Shown here piece after piece: positions 11,128 through 19,924 of a stretch of 39,202 nt of DNA (within the stretch, counting starts at the first letter, position 1; each line of letters opens with the position of its first letter). A program made the translations under genes and the position numbers. The notes below the pieces were generated by a model, which did not search any database, was not told where the DNA came from, and saw only the letters and a program-made list of their open reading frames with translations. Source of the DNA: Streptomyces adustus (lineage in GTDB: Bacteria; Actinomycetota; Actinomycetes; Streptomycetales; Streptomycetaceae); NCBI RefSeq assembly GCF_009377175.1, contig NZ_VJZD01000068.1:1-39202 (forward strand), in the 5' to 3' direction.

Positions 11128-12528
11128 GTGCTTGAGCCCGCGTACCAGGCAGACGTCGTCGTCGTGGGAGCCGGCATCGCCGGCCTCACGGCGGCACATC
11201 GGCTGACCAGCGCAGGAATCACGACCGCAGTCCTGGAGGCCGCCCCCTGTCCGGGCGGCCGCATGTCGACCGAGAAGGTCGACGGCTTCCGGCTGGACCG
11301 GATCGGACAGCTGCTGAACACGGCATACCCCGAACTGAGCCGCACCCCCGGGCTCGACGGGCTCGTCCTGCGCCCCTTCGCCCCTGGCGTCCTGCTGCAC
11401 AGCGACGGCCGTCGGCGCCGGGCGGGCGCACCGGCGGGCGGAGGGAGCGCAAGGGGCGCACTCCATGCTGTGCGCGCCCTCGCAAGCGCCCCCAGGCCGC
11501 CCGCCGCCCTGCCCAGGCCGCTGCCCCGGCCCCGTGGCGGCTCCTCGCGGGGCGCGTCCGTGCCCCGGGCCCGGGCGGGCGCCCCGCTGGGGACCGCCGT
11601 CGACCAGGCCCGGCTCGGCGCCGCGCTCACCCGGATCGCGCACACGCCCCTCGAACGGCTGCTGTCGCGCCCCGAGGCCCCGGCGGGCCTCGCCCTCGCC
11701 GCCCGCGGTGTGCCCGCCCGGACGGTCGACGGCTTCCTGCGCCCGCTGCTCGCCGCCCTGCTGTGCGACCCGGACCTGACCTCCTCCAGCAGGTGCGCGG
11801 ACCTGGCGCTGCGCGCCTTCGCCTCGGGCCGGCTGTGCCTGCCCGAGGGCGGCGCCGAGGCCCTGCCCGAACTGCTCGCACGGGCCCTGCCGCCGGGCGC
11901 CCTGCACACCGGGGTGCGGGTCACCTCGGTCGCCACGAACGCGGTGACCACCGCGGAGCACGGGGTGTTCCGCTGCCGCGCCGTGCTGGTGGCCACCGAC
12001 GCGCGCAGCGCCGCCGAACTGCTGCCCGGTCTGCGCGTACCGGAGTTCCACCCGGTGACGGTCGTCCACCACGCCACCGACGAGCCGCCGGAGACCGGCG
12101 CGTCCCTGCTGCTGGACGCCGACCGCGGCGGCCCCGTCGCGCACACCGCGGTGGTCAGCCAGGTCGACCCCAGCCGTGCCCCGGCGGGCCGGGCGCTGGT
12201 GTCGTCCACGGTGCTGGGCCCCCCGCCGCCCGACCTCGACACCGCCGTGCGGATCCATCTGGCGCGGCTGTACGGCACCTCCACCGCGCGCTGGGAGACC
12301 CTCGCCGTGCACCACTGCGCCGACGCGGTGCCCGCGATGCGCCCGCCGCACGACCTGCGCCGGGCGGTACGGCTGCTGGCGGGGCTGTACGTGTGCGGCG
12401 ACCACCGCGACACCAGCACCGTGCAGGGAGCGCTGCACTCGGGCCGACGGGCCTCGGCGGCGATCCTGGCGGACCTGGGCGCGACGGGACCGATGCACAC
12501 GGCGGAGCCGCTGCGCACGGCGGCCTGA
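11128..12528 (+). CDS. FAD-dependent oxidoreductase, amine oxidase / phytoene desaturase type
   Basis: A 466-residue flavoprotein. The N-terminal dinucleotide-binding motif is VVVVGAGIAGLTAAHRL (about residues 10-26), followed by the acidic residue of LEAAPCPGGRMS. A C-terminal FAD motif appears in LYVCGDHRDTSTVQGALHSG (about 430-449). The start is GTG behind GAGGAGGGG. A basic, Pro/Ala-rich stretch (about residues 91-155) interrupts the fold and looks like a variable insert. The substrate is unknown; a dehydrogenase or isomerase of a lipid or isoprenoid is possible. Confidence 0.85.
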   Translation: MLEPAYQADVVVVGAGIAGLTAAHRLTSAGITTAVLEAAPCPGGRMSTEKVDGFRLDRIGQLLNTAYPELSRTPGLDGLVLRPFAPGVLLHSDGRRRRAGAPAGGGSARGALHAVRALASAPRPPAALPRPLPRPRGGSSRGASVPRARAGAPLGTAVDQARLGAALTRIAHTPLERLLSRPEAPAGLALAARGVPARTVDGFLRPLLAALLCDPDLTSSSRCADLALRAFASGRLCLPEGGAEALPELLARALPPGALHTGVRVTSVATNAVTTAEHGVFRCRAVLVATDARSAAELLPGLRVPEFHPVTVVHHATDEPPETGASLLLDADRGGPVAHTAVVSQVDPSRAPAGRALVSSTVLGPPPPDLDTAVRIHLARLYGTSTARWETLAVHHCADAVPAMRPPHDLRRAVRLLAGLYVCGDHRDTSTVQGALHSGRRASAAILADLGATGPMHTAEPLRTAA

Positions 12529-12583
12529 ACCGGCCTGAACCGGCCGGGCCGCCGCCCGCTCGCCCGCTCGCCCGACCGGCCGA

Positions 12584-12621
12584 CCGGCCGCCGCCCCGCG
12601 CACCTCGGGGGCGGCGGCCGG
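12584..12621. terminator. Bidirectional terminator between convergent genes
   Basis: A perfect 14-bp GC-rich stem (12584-12597 with 12608-12621) and a 10-base loop, between the ends of the oxidoreductase gene (+) and the NsdA-like gene (-). Short CCGGCCTGAA and CGCCCGCT direct repeats precede it. Confidence 0.75.
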
Positions 12622-12642
12622 CTCGTCCCGGTGTCCGCCCGC

Positions 12643-14157
12643 TCACCCGAGGGCGACGGCCACCTTGTCGCGGTACCCGCGCACCGGTGCCGCGTCCTTG
12701 TACGGCTCCAGCCGCCGCTCGAAGTCCCGTACGTACTCCACGGCCCGCACCGACCGCATCTCCGCCGCCTGCCCGGCGGCCTCGGCACCGAGCTGGCAGG
12801 CCTGGTCGAGTTCGCCGAGGCCGAGCCGGGCGGTGGCGAGCACGATCCGGCAGAACACCCGGCTGCGGGCGAAGGAGGGGGCGCGCAGTTGCAGGGAGCG
12901 CTCGGCGTGCTGGGCTGCGGCCCGGAACTGCTGGAGGTCCCGGTGGCAGTGCCCGAACTCGTCGGCGAGTTGCGCCTCGTCGAAGAACCGTGCCCAGTAC
13001 GGCACCTCGTCCCCGGGCCGGGCCGCCTCCAGGGCCCGCTCGGCCCGTACCAGGGAGGCGGTGCAGGCGCGCACCTCGCCCAACACGCCGTGCGCGCGGG
13101 CCTCGACCGCGTGCAGCAGCGCCTGGAGGACCGGCGGGGCGCTGGTGCCCACCCCCTGCTGGGCGACCCGCGCGAGCTGCACCGCCTCGCGCCCGTGCGC
13201 CAGATAGACGGCCTGGCGGCTCATGGTCACCAGGACGTACGAGCCGTACGCCCGGTCCCCGGCCGCCTGGGCCAGCCGCAGCGCCTGCACGAAGTAGCGC
13301 TGGGCGAGTCCGTGCGCGGCGATGTCGTACGAGGTCCAGCCGGCCAGCCGGGTCAGATCGGCGGCCGCGGCGAACAGCCGGCGGCCGGTCTGCTCGCCGT
13401 AGACGCCCCGCAGCATCGGCTCGCACTCGTGTTCCAGATAGCGCACCAGTGCCTGGCGGGCGTGGCCGCCGCCGTAGGCGTCGTCGAGGGTGCGGAACAG
13501 CTCGCCCACCGAGCGCAGTGCGGCGATGTCGCCGCCGCTGACGCGCTGGCCGGGTCCGCGTTCGCTCTGGCCGCGCCGCCGGGCGGCGGGTCCCTGCTGC
13601 TCGGGCGAGAGCGTCGGCCTCGGCACGGCGGCGCGGACCTGGGCCGTCACCTGCCCCGGCAGCTGGGCCGCGACCTGGGCCGGCACCCGGGCGGGCGGTT
13701 CACCGCGGGCGACCCGTTCGTCGGCCCGGCCGATCAGCCAGTCCCGGCTGGGCACGACGAGCCCCGCCGGGGTGAACGCGATCTTGCGCAGCTCGGCGTG
13801 GCTGCCGGAGTCCTTGCGCCACAGCCCGCTGACGATGTCGACGGCCTCCTCGGGCGTGCCCGCGAACTCCAGGCCCGCGTACACCGGGGCGCAGGCGTCC
13901 AGGCCGAGTTCCTGGGCGGAGAGCCGGCGCCCCAGCCGGCGGGTGAACACCTCGGCGATCAGGGCGGGCGTGGTGCCCCGGGGCTGCTGTCCGCGCAGCC
14001 AGCGGGTCACGGAGGTCTTGTCGTATCTCAGGTCGAGCCCGTGCTCGAGACCGAGCTGGTCCACGCGACGGGCGAGACCTGCGTTGGAGAACCCCGCTTC
14101 TGCGATGAGCGCGGCGAGCTGGCGGTTGGGAGTGCGCTGCGCGGGTCGGTCCGTCAT
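12643..14157 (-). CDS. NsdA-like regulatory protein with TPR-like repeats
   Basis: A 504-residue cytoplasmic protein. The N-terminus (NRQLAALIAEAGFSNAGLAR, then YDKTSVTRWLRGQQPRG) resembles a phage-repressor-type helix-turn-helix. A Pro/Gln/Arg-rich linker (about 155-210) is followed by a long helical region with TPR-like units (for example ALRLAQAAGDRAYGSYVLVT). This arrangement is that of the Streptomyces NsdA/BldD-associated family that represses development and antibiotic production; the exact paralogue is uncertain. The ATG at 14157 follows AGGAGA on the minus strand. It is divergent from lipB. Confidence 0.8.
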   Translation of the reverse strand: MTDRPAQRTPNRQLAALIAEAGFSNAGLARRVDQLGLEHGLDLRYDKTSVTRWLRGQQPRGTTPALIAEVFTRRLGRRLSAQELGLDACAPVYAGLEFAGTPEEAVDIVSGLWRKDSGSHAELRKIAFTPAGLVVPSRDWLIGRADERVARGEPPARVPAQVAAQLPGQVTAQVRAAVPRPTLSPEQQGPAARRRGQSERGPGQRVSGGDIAALRSVGELFRTLDDAYGGGHARQALVRYLEHECEPMLRGVYGEQTGRRLFAAAADLTRLAGWTSYDIAAHGLAQRYFVQALRLAQAAGDRAYGSYVLVTMSRQAVYLAHGREAVQLARVAQQGVGTSAPPVLQALLHAVEARAHGVLGEVRACTASLVRAERALEAARPGDEVPYWARFFDEAQLADEFGHCHRDLQQFRAAAQHAERSLQLRAPSFARSRVFCRIVLATARLGLGELDQACQLGAEAAGQAAEMRSVRAVEYVRDFERRLEPYKDAAPVRGYRDKVAVALG

Positions 14158-14357
14158 CTGCGGTGCGGTCTCCTGCCTTTCGGGCCTCGCTGGGCCCAGC
14201 GTTGCCCGGATTGCCTGTGAGCAGCCCAAATGGGCTCGTGAACGGCGCGAATGTAGCTGAGCGTAAGCAGTCGATCGCACATCTCGACGTTCATTCATCC
14301 GATCGTGTGAGGATTGGCCGTGCGGCTGACGGGATTCGGTCGGACGTACAGTGGCGT

Positions 14358-14374
14358 AGGCACGTTTCGTGCCT
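14358..14374. promoter_or_regulatory. Inverted repeat in the lipB leader
   Basis: AGGCACG-TTT-CGTGCCT is a perfect 7-bp inverted repeat ending 26 bases before the lipB start. It could be a small leader hairpin or an operator. No regulator can be assigned. Confidence 0.4.
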
Positions 14375-14400
14375 TACGACCTTCTAGGGAGGCGCTTGCC

Positions 14401-15198
14401 GTGAGTGAGTTGCGGTTCGTCCGTATGGGGTTCGGCGCGGACGCCGTCGAGTACCAGGAGGCGTGGGACGAGCAGCGCCGGGTGCACACGGCCCGCTTCG
14501 CCGACGAGATCCCCGACACCGTGCTGCTCCTGGAGCACCCGCCCGTCTACACGGCCGGACGGCGCACGGCGGACAACGAGCGCCCCCTGGACGGCACCCC
14601 GGTGGTCGACGTGGACCGCGGCGGCAAGATCACCTGGCACGGTCCGGGCCAGCTCGTCGGCTACCCCATCCAGAAGCTGCCGCGCCCGGTCGACGTCGTC
14701 GCCCACCTGCGCCGCCTGGAGGACGCGATGATCCGCGTCTGCGCCGAGTTCGGCGTCGAGACCAGCCGGGTCGAGGGCCGGGCGGGCGTGTGGGTGCTGG
14801 GCGACCCGGTGGAGCAGCGCCCGTCGCTCGGCGGCCTCTCCCTGGACTTCGACCCGCGGCTGACCGACGAGGAGTTCGACCCCCGCCTCGACGGCCCGGA
14901 GTACGCGCCCTCCAACGCCGGCCAGCGCCGCGAGGACCGCAAGATCTGCGCCATGGGCATCCGGGTCGCCAAGGGCGTCACCATGCACGGCTTCGCCCTC
15001 AACGTGAACCCGGACACATCCAGCTTCGACAAGATCATCCCGTGCGGCATCCGCGACGCCGGTGTGACCTCCCTCGCCCACGAGCTGGGCCGCGCCCTCA
15101 CCATCGAGGAGGTGCTGCCGGTGGCCGAACGGCACCTGGCCGACGTCCTGGGCAACGCGGACCTCAGGCCGCGCGAGATCGAGAAGGCGACCGCCTGA
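14401..15198 (+). CDS. lipB: Octanoyl-ACP:protein N-octanoyltransferase
   Basis: A 265-residue enzyme that moves octanoate from acyl carrier protein to lipoyl domains, the first step of lipoate synthesis. Signature parts are RGGKITWHGPGQLVGYP (73-89), the catalytic Lys in KICAMGIRV (about 181), HGFALNVNPD and the catalytic Cys in IIPCGIRDAGVTSL (about 215). Compared with E. coli LipB there is an extra loop of about 40 residues (about 136-178) between the AGVWV strand and the catalytic lysine, which I believe is common in Streptomyces. The start is GTG after GGGAGG. lipA follows after 125 bases, so the two act in sequence on E2 proteins such as the one at the left edge of the window. Confidence 0.95.
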   Translation: MSELRFVRMGFGADAVEYQEAWDEQRRVHTARFADEIPDTVLLLEHPPVYTAGRRTADNERPLDGTPVVDVDRGGKITWHGPGQLVGYPIQKLPRPVDVVAHLRRLEDAMIRVCAEFGVETSRVEGRAGVWVLGDPVEQRPSLGGLSLDFDPRLTDEEFDPRLDGPEYAPSNAGQRREDRKICAMGIRVAKGVTMHGFALNVNPDTSSFDKIIPCGIRDAGVTSLAHELGRALTIEEVLPVAERHLADVLGNADLRPREIEKATA

Positions 15199-15261
15199 CC
15201 GGGAATGCGACCGGAGGCCGAGGGGTTGGCCTCACGGGCGGGCAGAGCCCGGCAAACACGA

Positions 15262-15281
15262 GGCGTACGCTGGTGTACGCC
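15262..15281. promoter_or_regulatory. Inverted repeat upstream of lipA
   Basis: GGCGTAC-GCTGGT-GTACGCC is a perfect 7-bp inverted repeat in the lipB-lipA gap, 42 bases before the lipA start. It contains TACGCT, a plausible Streptomyces -10 hexamer, so it may be a repressor site over a lipA promoter. Confidence 0.4.
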
Positions 15282-15323
15282 GAAGATTCGAAGACTACTC
15301 AAAGCAATCAGCAGGGAGCCGAT

Positions 15324-16289
15324 GTGTCCGCAGTCGCACCCGACGGACGCAAGATGCTGCGCCTGGAGGTCCGGAACGCCCAGACCCCCATCGAGCGCAA
15401 GCCCGAGTGGATCAAGACCCGGGCGAAAATGGGTCCCGAGTACACGAAGATGCAGAACCTCGTGAAGAGCGAGGGCCTGCACACGGTCTGCCAGGAAGCC
15501 GGCTGCCCGAACATCTACGAGTGCTGGGAGGACCGCGAGGCGACCTTCCTCATCGGCGGCGACCAGTGCACCCGGCGCTGCGACTTCTGCCAGATCGACA
15601 CCGGCAAGCCCGAGGCGCTCGACCGTGACGAGCCGCGCCGCGTGGGCGAGTCCGTGGTCACCATGGACCTGAACTACGCCACCATCACCGGCGTCGCCCG
15701 CGACGACCTGGAGGACGGCGGCGCCTGGCTGTACGCCGAGACGGTCCGCCAGATCCACGCGCAGACCGCCGGGCGCGAGGCCGGCCGCACCAAGGTCGAA
15801 CTGCTCGCCCCCGACTTCAACGCGGTCCCCGAGCAGCTGGCCGAGGTCTTCTCCGCCCGCCCCGAGGTCTTCGCGCACAACGTCGAGACGGTCCCGCGCA
15901 TCTTCAAGCGGATCCGCCCCGGCTTCCGCTACGAGCGCTCCCTGAAGGTGATCACCGCCGCGCGCGACTACGGCCTGGTCACCAAGTCCAACCTGATCCT
16001 CGGCATGGGCGAGACCCGCGAGGAGGTCAGCGAGGCGCTGCGGCAGCTGCACGAGGCCGGCTGCGAGCTGATCACCATCACGCAGTACCTGCGCCCCTCC
16101 GTGCGCCACCACCCGGTGGAGCGCTGGGTGAAGCCGCACGAGTTCGTCGAGCTGAAGGACGAGGCCGAGCAGATCGGCTTCTCCGGTGTGATGTCGGGCC
16201 CGCTGGTCCGTTCCTCGTACCGGGCGGGCCGGCTGTACCAGATGGCCGTCGAGAAGCGCGGAGCATACATCGCCACGCAGGCCGTCTGA
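15324..16289 (+). CDS. lipA: Lipoyl synthase
   Basis: A 321-residue radical SAM enzyme that inserts two sulfurs into protein-bound octanoyl groups. The auxiliary 4Fe-4S ligands are C56, C61 and C67 (CQEAGCPNIYEC). The radical SAM cluster is C82, C86 and C89 (CTRRCDFC). The conserved serine ligand lies in RSSYRAG near the end. The GTG at 15324 follows AGGGAG and gives MSAVAPDGRKMLRLE. It lies 125 bases after lipB and is probably partly cotranscribed with it. Confidence 0.97.
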   Translation: MSAVAPDGRKMLRLEVRNAQTPIERKPEWIKTRAKMGPEYTKMQNLVKSEGLHTVCQEAGCPNIYECWEDREATFLIGGDQCTRRCDFCQIDTGKPEALDRDEPRRVGESVVTMDLNYATITGVARDDLEDGGAWLYAETVRQIHAQTAGREAGRTKVELLAPDFNAVPEQLAEVFSARPEVFAHNVETVPRIFKRIRPGFRYERSLKVITAARDYGLVTKSNLILGMGETREEVSEALRQLHEAGCELITITQYLRPSVRHHPVERWVKPHEFVELKDEAEQIGFSGVMSGPLVRSSYRAGRLYQMAVEKRGAYIATQAV

Positions 16290-16349
16290 CGGAGTGCCGG
16301 CGATCGTGCCCCGAATGGGCGCGAGACAAGCGTGTGAACTCACGCACAA

Positions 16350-16368
16350 GTTACTACTGGCCAGTAAC
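16350..16368. promoter_or_regulatory. Nested inverted repeats after lipA
   Basis: GTTAC (16350-16354) and GTAAC (16364-16368) flank the perfect 10-bp palindrome ACTGGCCAGT (16356-16365). It lies in the 301-base gap between lipA and the next gene, 60 bases after the lipA stop. It could be a regulator site; it is a weak terminator at best. Confidence 0.35.
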
Positions 16369-16465
16369 GGCCGATTCGACGCGGTCCCGACCGTCCTCGC
16401 AGATGAGGGCGCCGTCGGGGCCGCGTCCGCCGTTCGGACCCGCGCATCAAGGTTTCACGACCGTT

Positions 16466-16479
16466 TGACCGGTCGGTCA
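16466..16479. promoter_or_regulatory. TetR-type palindrome TGACCG-GT-CGGTCA
   Basis: Perfect 6-bp arms with a two-base centre, 111 bases before the start at 16591. The form matches the operators of many actinobacterial TetR proteins. No TetR gene lies in the window, so the binder would be encoded elsewhere. The rest of the 16290-16590 gap shows no gene. Confidence 0.45.
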
Positions 16480-16590
16480 TGCCCTGGTAACACCAATCAG
16501 TGACGCTGGTGTCACACCACGTAGACCCGCGATGAACCCGTAGTAGCCCGAAATCCGGGCCCCGGTGACCTACCGAGGGGACTATCCACG

Positions 16591-16791
16591 ATGCAGGCCG
16601 CGCCCGTACACGCCACAGCGATTCCGTCCTTCACCAGCGCCCTGCGCGCGGTCGAGTCGTTGCTCATGAGCGGTGGTCAGCGCACCGCCCGCCGCAACGC
16701 CTGGACCTCGGTCCTGGAGGACCGCCGTCGCGCCAAGGACCGGTCGGAGACCGAGCGCGTCCTGGAGGAGACCCTGTCCGCGCGTTCCTGA
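16591..16791 (+). CDS. Conserved small protein, unknown function
   Basis: A 66-residue soluble protein, starting MQAAPVHATAIPSFTSALRA and ending in a charged helix (RRRAKDRSETERVLEETLSA). It follows GAGGGGA with good spacing. The third positions are strongly G/C biased, and a gene of this size occurs at this place in other Streptomyces as far as I recall. No domain is recognised. Confidence 0.75.
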   Translation: MQAAPVHATAIPSFTSALRAVESLLMSGGQRTARRNAWTSVLEDRRRAKDRSETERVLEETLSARS

Positions 16792-16869
16792 CGTCCCCGA
16801 ACGCCCCTTCCGCCCGCTCTGCGGGCACTGCCGTCGTGGCCGCCCCGGGGGACACGTAGACTTCGTGGC

Positions 16870-17571
16870 ATGGCGAGGAAGGACAACGCGGCGGACGCCG
16901 CGAACCCCGGGCGACTGAAGCAGATCGCTCTGACGTACAAGATGACCCGCAAGGCCGACAAGAAGATCGGTCTTGTACTCGCGGCTGTCGGCATCATCAC
17001 CTTCGGTGTCTTTCTCGCGATCGGTTTTCTGATCGGTCACCCCATCTATCTCGGCATCCTGGGCCTCCTGCTCGCCATCCTCGCGACGGCGATCGTGTTC
17101 GGGCGCCGGGCCGAGCGGGCCGCTTTCGGCCAGATGGAGGGCCAGCCGGGCGCGGCGGCGGCCGTGCTGGACAACATCGGCCGGGGCTGGACTACCACCC
17201 CCGCGGTGGCGATGAACCGCAGCCAGGACGTGGTGCACCGGGCGGTCGGCAAGGCCGGCATCGTGCTGGTCGCCGAGGGCAACCCGAACCGGGTGAAGTC
17301 CCTGCTGGCGGCCGAGAAGAAGAAGATGAACCGCGTGGTCGCCGACGTGCCGGTGCACGACGTGATCGTCGGCAACGGCGAGGGCCAGATCCCGCTGAAG
17401 AAGCTGCGCACGACCATGCTGAAGCTGCCGCGCGTGCTGACCGGCCCGCAGGTCACCGCGACCACCGACCGGCTGCGCGCGCTGGGCGACCTGATGAGCA
17501 ACATGCCGCTGCCCAAGGGTCCGATGCCGAAGGGCATGCGCCTGCCGAGGGGCGGAGCGAACGGCCGCTGA
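16870..17571 (+). CDS. DUF4191 integral membrane protein
   Basis: A 233-residue protein with two close transmembrane helices (about residues 34-52 and 58-77, IGLVLAAVGIITFGVFLAIG then YLGILGLLLAILATAIVFG) and a basic cytoplasmic domain rich in Lys (AAEKKKMNRVV). The pattern fits DUF4191, which is restricted to actinobacteria and has no assigned function. It ends at a strong bidirectional terminator shared with the convergent RDD gene. Confidence 0.85.
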   Translation: MARKDNAADAANPGRLKQIALTYKMTRKADKKIGLVLAAVGIITFGVFLAIGFLIGHPIYLGILGLLLAILATAIVFGRRAERAAFGQMEGQPGAAAAVLDNIGRGWTTTPAVAMNRSQDVVHRAVGKAGIVLVAEGNPNRVKSLLAAEKKKMNRVVADVPVHDVIVGNGEGQIPLKKLRTTMLKLPRVLTGPQVTATTDRLRALGDLMSNMPLPKGPMPKGMRLPRGGANGR

Positions 17572-17618
17572 GCCACCGCGTGCGGATCCCCGTACGACGA
17601 CCTGCGACGAAGAAGACG

Positions 17619-17656
17619 AAGAAGGGGCGCCCGGACCACTCCGGGCGCCCCTTCTT
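17619..17656. terminator. Strong bidirectional terminator
   Basis: A perfect 17-bp stem (17619-17635 with 17640-17656), a CCAC loop, and A-rich and T-rich flanks on the two sides. It serves both the DUF4191 gene (+) and the RDD gene (-). Confidence 0.92.
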
Positions 17657-17702
17657 GTTCTTGCCTTCTCGTTCTTGCTCGTTCTTGCCGTTCCGGGAGG
17701 TG

Positions 17703-18173
17703 CTAGATGCGCACCTCGACCGTGCGGGCCAGCCGGTCGTGCAGTCCTCGGCCGTCGCGGTCCCAGATCAGGGCCGGGACGGCGAGGCACAGCAGGGCGG
17801 TGCGCAGCAGGGCGCGCAGCGGGTTGACCGTGCCGGTCTCCAGCGTGATCACCCGCAGCCCGAAGAGACGCTTGCCGGGGGTGGAGCCGACCGTGCCGAC
17901 CGTCAGCACACCGAGGACGAAGAAGACGAGCAGCGTCCAGTTGCCGGTGGTACGCGGGTCATAGCCGTCCGTGACCAGGCTGTATGCGATCAAGAAGCAC
18001 AGGCCCCAGTCCACCGCGATGGCGCCGAGCCGCCGTCCGGGGCGGGCGATCGAGCCGGGCCCCTCCTCCGGCAGGCCGAGCTGCTCGCCCCGGTATCCGA
18101 AGTCGCCGCCCGCTTCTTCCATGGCCGCCCGCGGCCCGGAGAGCCACGATCCGATTGCTTGCCTGTTGTCCAC
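17703..18173 (-). CDS. RDD family membrane protein
   Basis: A 156-residue protein. The RDD features are RPGRRLGAIAVDWGLCFLIA (first helix, with the Arg and Asp), TPGKRLFGLRVI between helices two and three, and the conserved ending WDRDGRGLHDRLARTVEV. Family members have been linked to ion transport, but roles differ. The N-terminal 45 residues are soluble and charged. It is divergent from glnA; the shared 209-base gap carries the GlnR boxes. Confidence 0.88.
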   Translation of the reverse strand: MDNRQAIGSWLSGPRAAMEEAGGDFGYRGEQLGLPEEGPGSIARPGRRLGAIAVDWGLCFLIAYSLVTDGYDPRTTGNWTLLVFFVLGVLTVGTVGSTPGKRLFGLRVITLETGTVNPLRALLRTALLCLAVPALIWDRDGRGLHDRLARTVEVRI

Positions 18174-18248
18174 CCGCCCACGGTACTGCGCCCGGATACG
18201 ACCGCGGGACGGCGGGGTACTCAGGGACTACGGTGGAACCGGACCCGG

Positions 18249-18286
18249 TTAACTTCTGCGAAACAAACGGGTCACGCCGGAGAAAT
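18249..18286 (+). promoter_or_regulatory. Double GlnR operator upstream of glnA
   Basis: The order is TTAAC, six bases, GAAAC, six bases, GTCAC, six bases, GAAAT. This matches the actinomycete GlnR consensus gTnAc-n6-GaAAc repeated twice with the correct 22-base phasing. GlnR is known to control glnA in Streptomyces through such sites. The pair ends 96 bases before the glnA start. Confidence 0.88.
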
Positions 18287-18382
18287 CACCCATCCCTAGT
18301 GTCGAGGCCACCGTGTGCCACCGCACTGGCCGCACGCACGAACTACCACCCCGGCAGGACGGTCGGGAGTAGGAGGAGCTGG

Positions 18383-19792
18383 ATGTTCCAGAACGCCGAC
18401 GAGGCCAAGAAGTTCATCGCGGACGAGGACGTCAAGTTCGTCGACGTCCGTTTCTGCGACCTGCCGGGTGTCATGCAGCACTTCTCGCTGCCCGTCGAGG
18501 CGTTCGACCCGGACGAGGAGCTCGCCTTCGACGGCTCGTCGATCCGTGGCTTCCAGGCCATCCACGAGTCCGACATGGCGCTGCGCGCGGACCTGTCGAC
18601 GGCTCGCGTCGACCCCTTCCGCCGGGACAAGACCCTCAACATCAACTTCTTCATCCACGACCCGATCACGGGCGAGCAGTACTCCCGTGACCCGCGCAAC
18701 GTGGCGAAGAAGGCCGAGGCCTACCTCGCGTCGACCGGCATCGCGGACACCGCGTACTTCGGCCCCGAGGCCGAGTTCTACGTTTTCGACAGCGTGCGGT
18801 TCAAGACCTCGGAGAACGAGTCCTTCTACCACATCGACTCCGAGGCGGGCGCCTGGAACACCGGCGCGCTGGAGGACAACCGCGGCTACAAGGTCCGCTA
18901 CAAGGGCGGCTACTTCCCGACCCCGCCGGTCGACCACTTCGCCGACCTGCGCGCGGAGATCTCCCTTGAGCTGGCGGCCTCCGGCCTCCAGGTCGAGCGT
19001 CAGCACCACGAGGTGGGCACCGCCGGCCAGGCCGAGATCAACTACAAGTTCAACACGCTGCTCGCCGCGGCCGACGACCTCCAGCTCTTCAAGTACATCG
19101 TGAAGAACGTCGCCTGGCGCAACGGCAAGACCGCGACCTTCATGCCGAAGCCGATCTTCGGTGACAACGGCTCGGGCATGCACGTCCACCAGTCGCTGTG
19201 GAGCGGCGGCTCCCCGCTGTTCTACGACGAGGCCGGTTACGCGGGTCTGTCGGACATGGCCCGCTACTACATCGGCGGCATCCTCAAGCACGCGCCGTCG
19301 CTGCTGGCCTTCACCAACCCGACGGTGAACTCGTACCACCGTCTGGTCCCGGGCTTCGAGGCGCCGATCAACCTGGTGTACTCGCAGCGCAACCGCTCCG
19401 CGGCCATGCGCATCCCGATCACCGGCTCCAACCCGAAGGCCAAGCGCGTCGAGTTCCGCGCGCCCGACTCCTCCGGCAACCCGTACCTGGCGTTCTCCGC
19501 GCTGCTGCTCGCGGGCCTGGACGGCATCAAGAACAAGATCGAGCCGGCCGAGCCGATCGACAAGGACCTGTACGAGCTGGCTCCCGAGGAGCACGCGGGC
19601 GTGGCCCAGGTCCCGACCTCGCTCCCGGCCGTCCTCGACTCGCTGGAGCGCGACCACGAGTTCCTGCTCGCGGGCGACGTCTTCACGTCCGACCTGATCG
19701 AGACGTGGATCGACTTCAAGCGCACGAACGAGATCGCCCCGCTCCAGCTGCGCCCGCACCCGCACGAGTTCGAGCTGTACTTCGACGTGTGA
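18383..19792 (+). CDS. glnA: Glutamine synthetase type I
   Basis: A 469-residue enzyme forming glutamine from glutamate, ammonia and ATP. Landmarks are FDGSSIRGF, the active-site segment GPEAEFYVFD, the ATP site KPIFGDNGSGMHVHQSLW, NRSAAMRIP and the adenylylation tyrosine Y397 in DKDLYELAPEE. Both transcriptional (GlnR boxes) and covalent (GlnE) control are therefore expected. The ATG follows AGGAGG. The last codons (TTC GAC GTG TGA) form the attachment core of the integrated element, and the coding sequence stays intact because the element begins with the same bases. The element puts its own terminators directly behind the gene. Confidence 0.97.
   Translation: MFQNADEAKKFIADEDVKFVDVRFCDLPGVMQHFSLPVEAFDPDEELAFDGSSIRGFQAIHESDMALRADLSTARVDPFRRDKTLNINFFIHDPITGEQYSRDPRNVAKKAEAYLASTGIADTAYFGPEAEFYVFDSVRFKTSENESFYHIDSEAGAWNTGALEDNRGYKVRYKGGYFPTPPVDHFADLRAEISLELAASGLQVERQHHEVGTAGQAEINYKFNTLLAAADDLQLFKYIVKNVAWRNGKTATFMPKPIFGDNGSGMHVHQSLWSGGSPLFYDEAGYAGLSDMARYYIGGILKHAPSLLAFTNPTVNSYHRLVPGFEAPINLVYSQRNRSAAMRIPITGSNPKAKRVEFRAPDSSGNPYLAFSALLLAGLDGIKNKIEPAEPIDKDLYELAPEEHAGVAQVPTSLPAVLDSLERDHEFLLAGDVFTSDLIETWIDFKRTNEIAPLQLRPHPHEFELYFDV
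19780..19792 (+). other. attL core (glnA 3' end)
   Basis: CTTCGACGTGTGA, identical to 36530-36542. It covers the last four glnA codons including the stop. The integrase gene ends 133 bases away, as expected for an attachment site. Confidence 0.75.
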
Positions 19793-19798
19793 TATCGC

Positions 19799-19887
19799 CC
19801 CAGGTCAGAGCGGGTTTCCGCTCCCCTGGGCCGTGTGTGGGCCGTCGGCCGTGTTCTTCCTTCCTGGGAGGAGCACGGCCGACGGCC
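19799..19887. terminator. Two stacked terminator hairpins between glnA and int
   Basis: The first hairpin (19799-19830) pairs CCCAGG with CCTGGG and GAGCGG with CCGCTC around GTTT. The second (19840-19887) has a 14-bp perfect base (GGCCGTCGGCCGTG with its complement) extended to about 21 bp with two G-U pairs. By the attachment-site model both belong to the element, so it supplies replacement terminators to glnA and also stops int transcription. Confidence 0.8.
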
Positions 19888-19924
19888 TGTTTCGGGCCCC
19901 GCACCGCGAACGGCTGCCGACGGC

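Noticed and set aside
19793..19924. tRNA gene as AICE attachment site
   Set aside because: No cloverleaf or tRNA 3' end could be found next to int or at the right end; the only shared sequence is the glnA 3' end.
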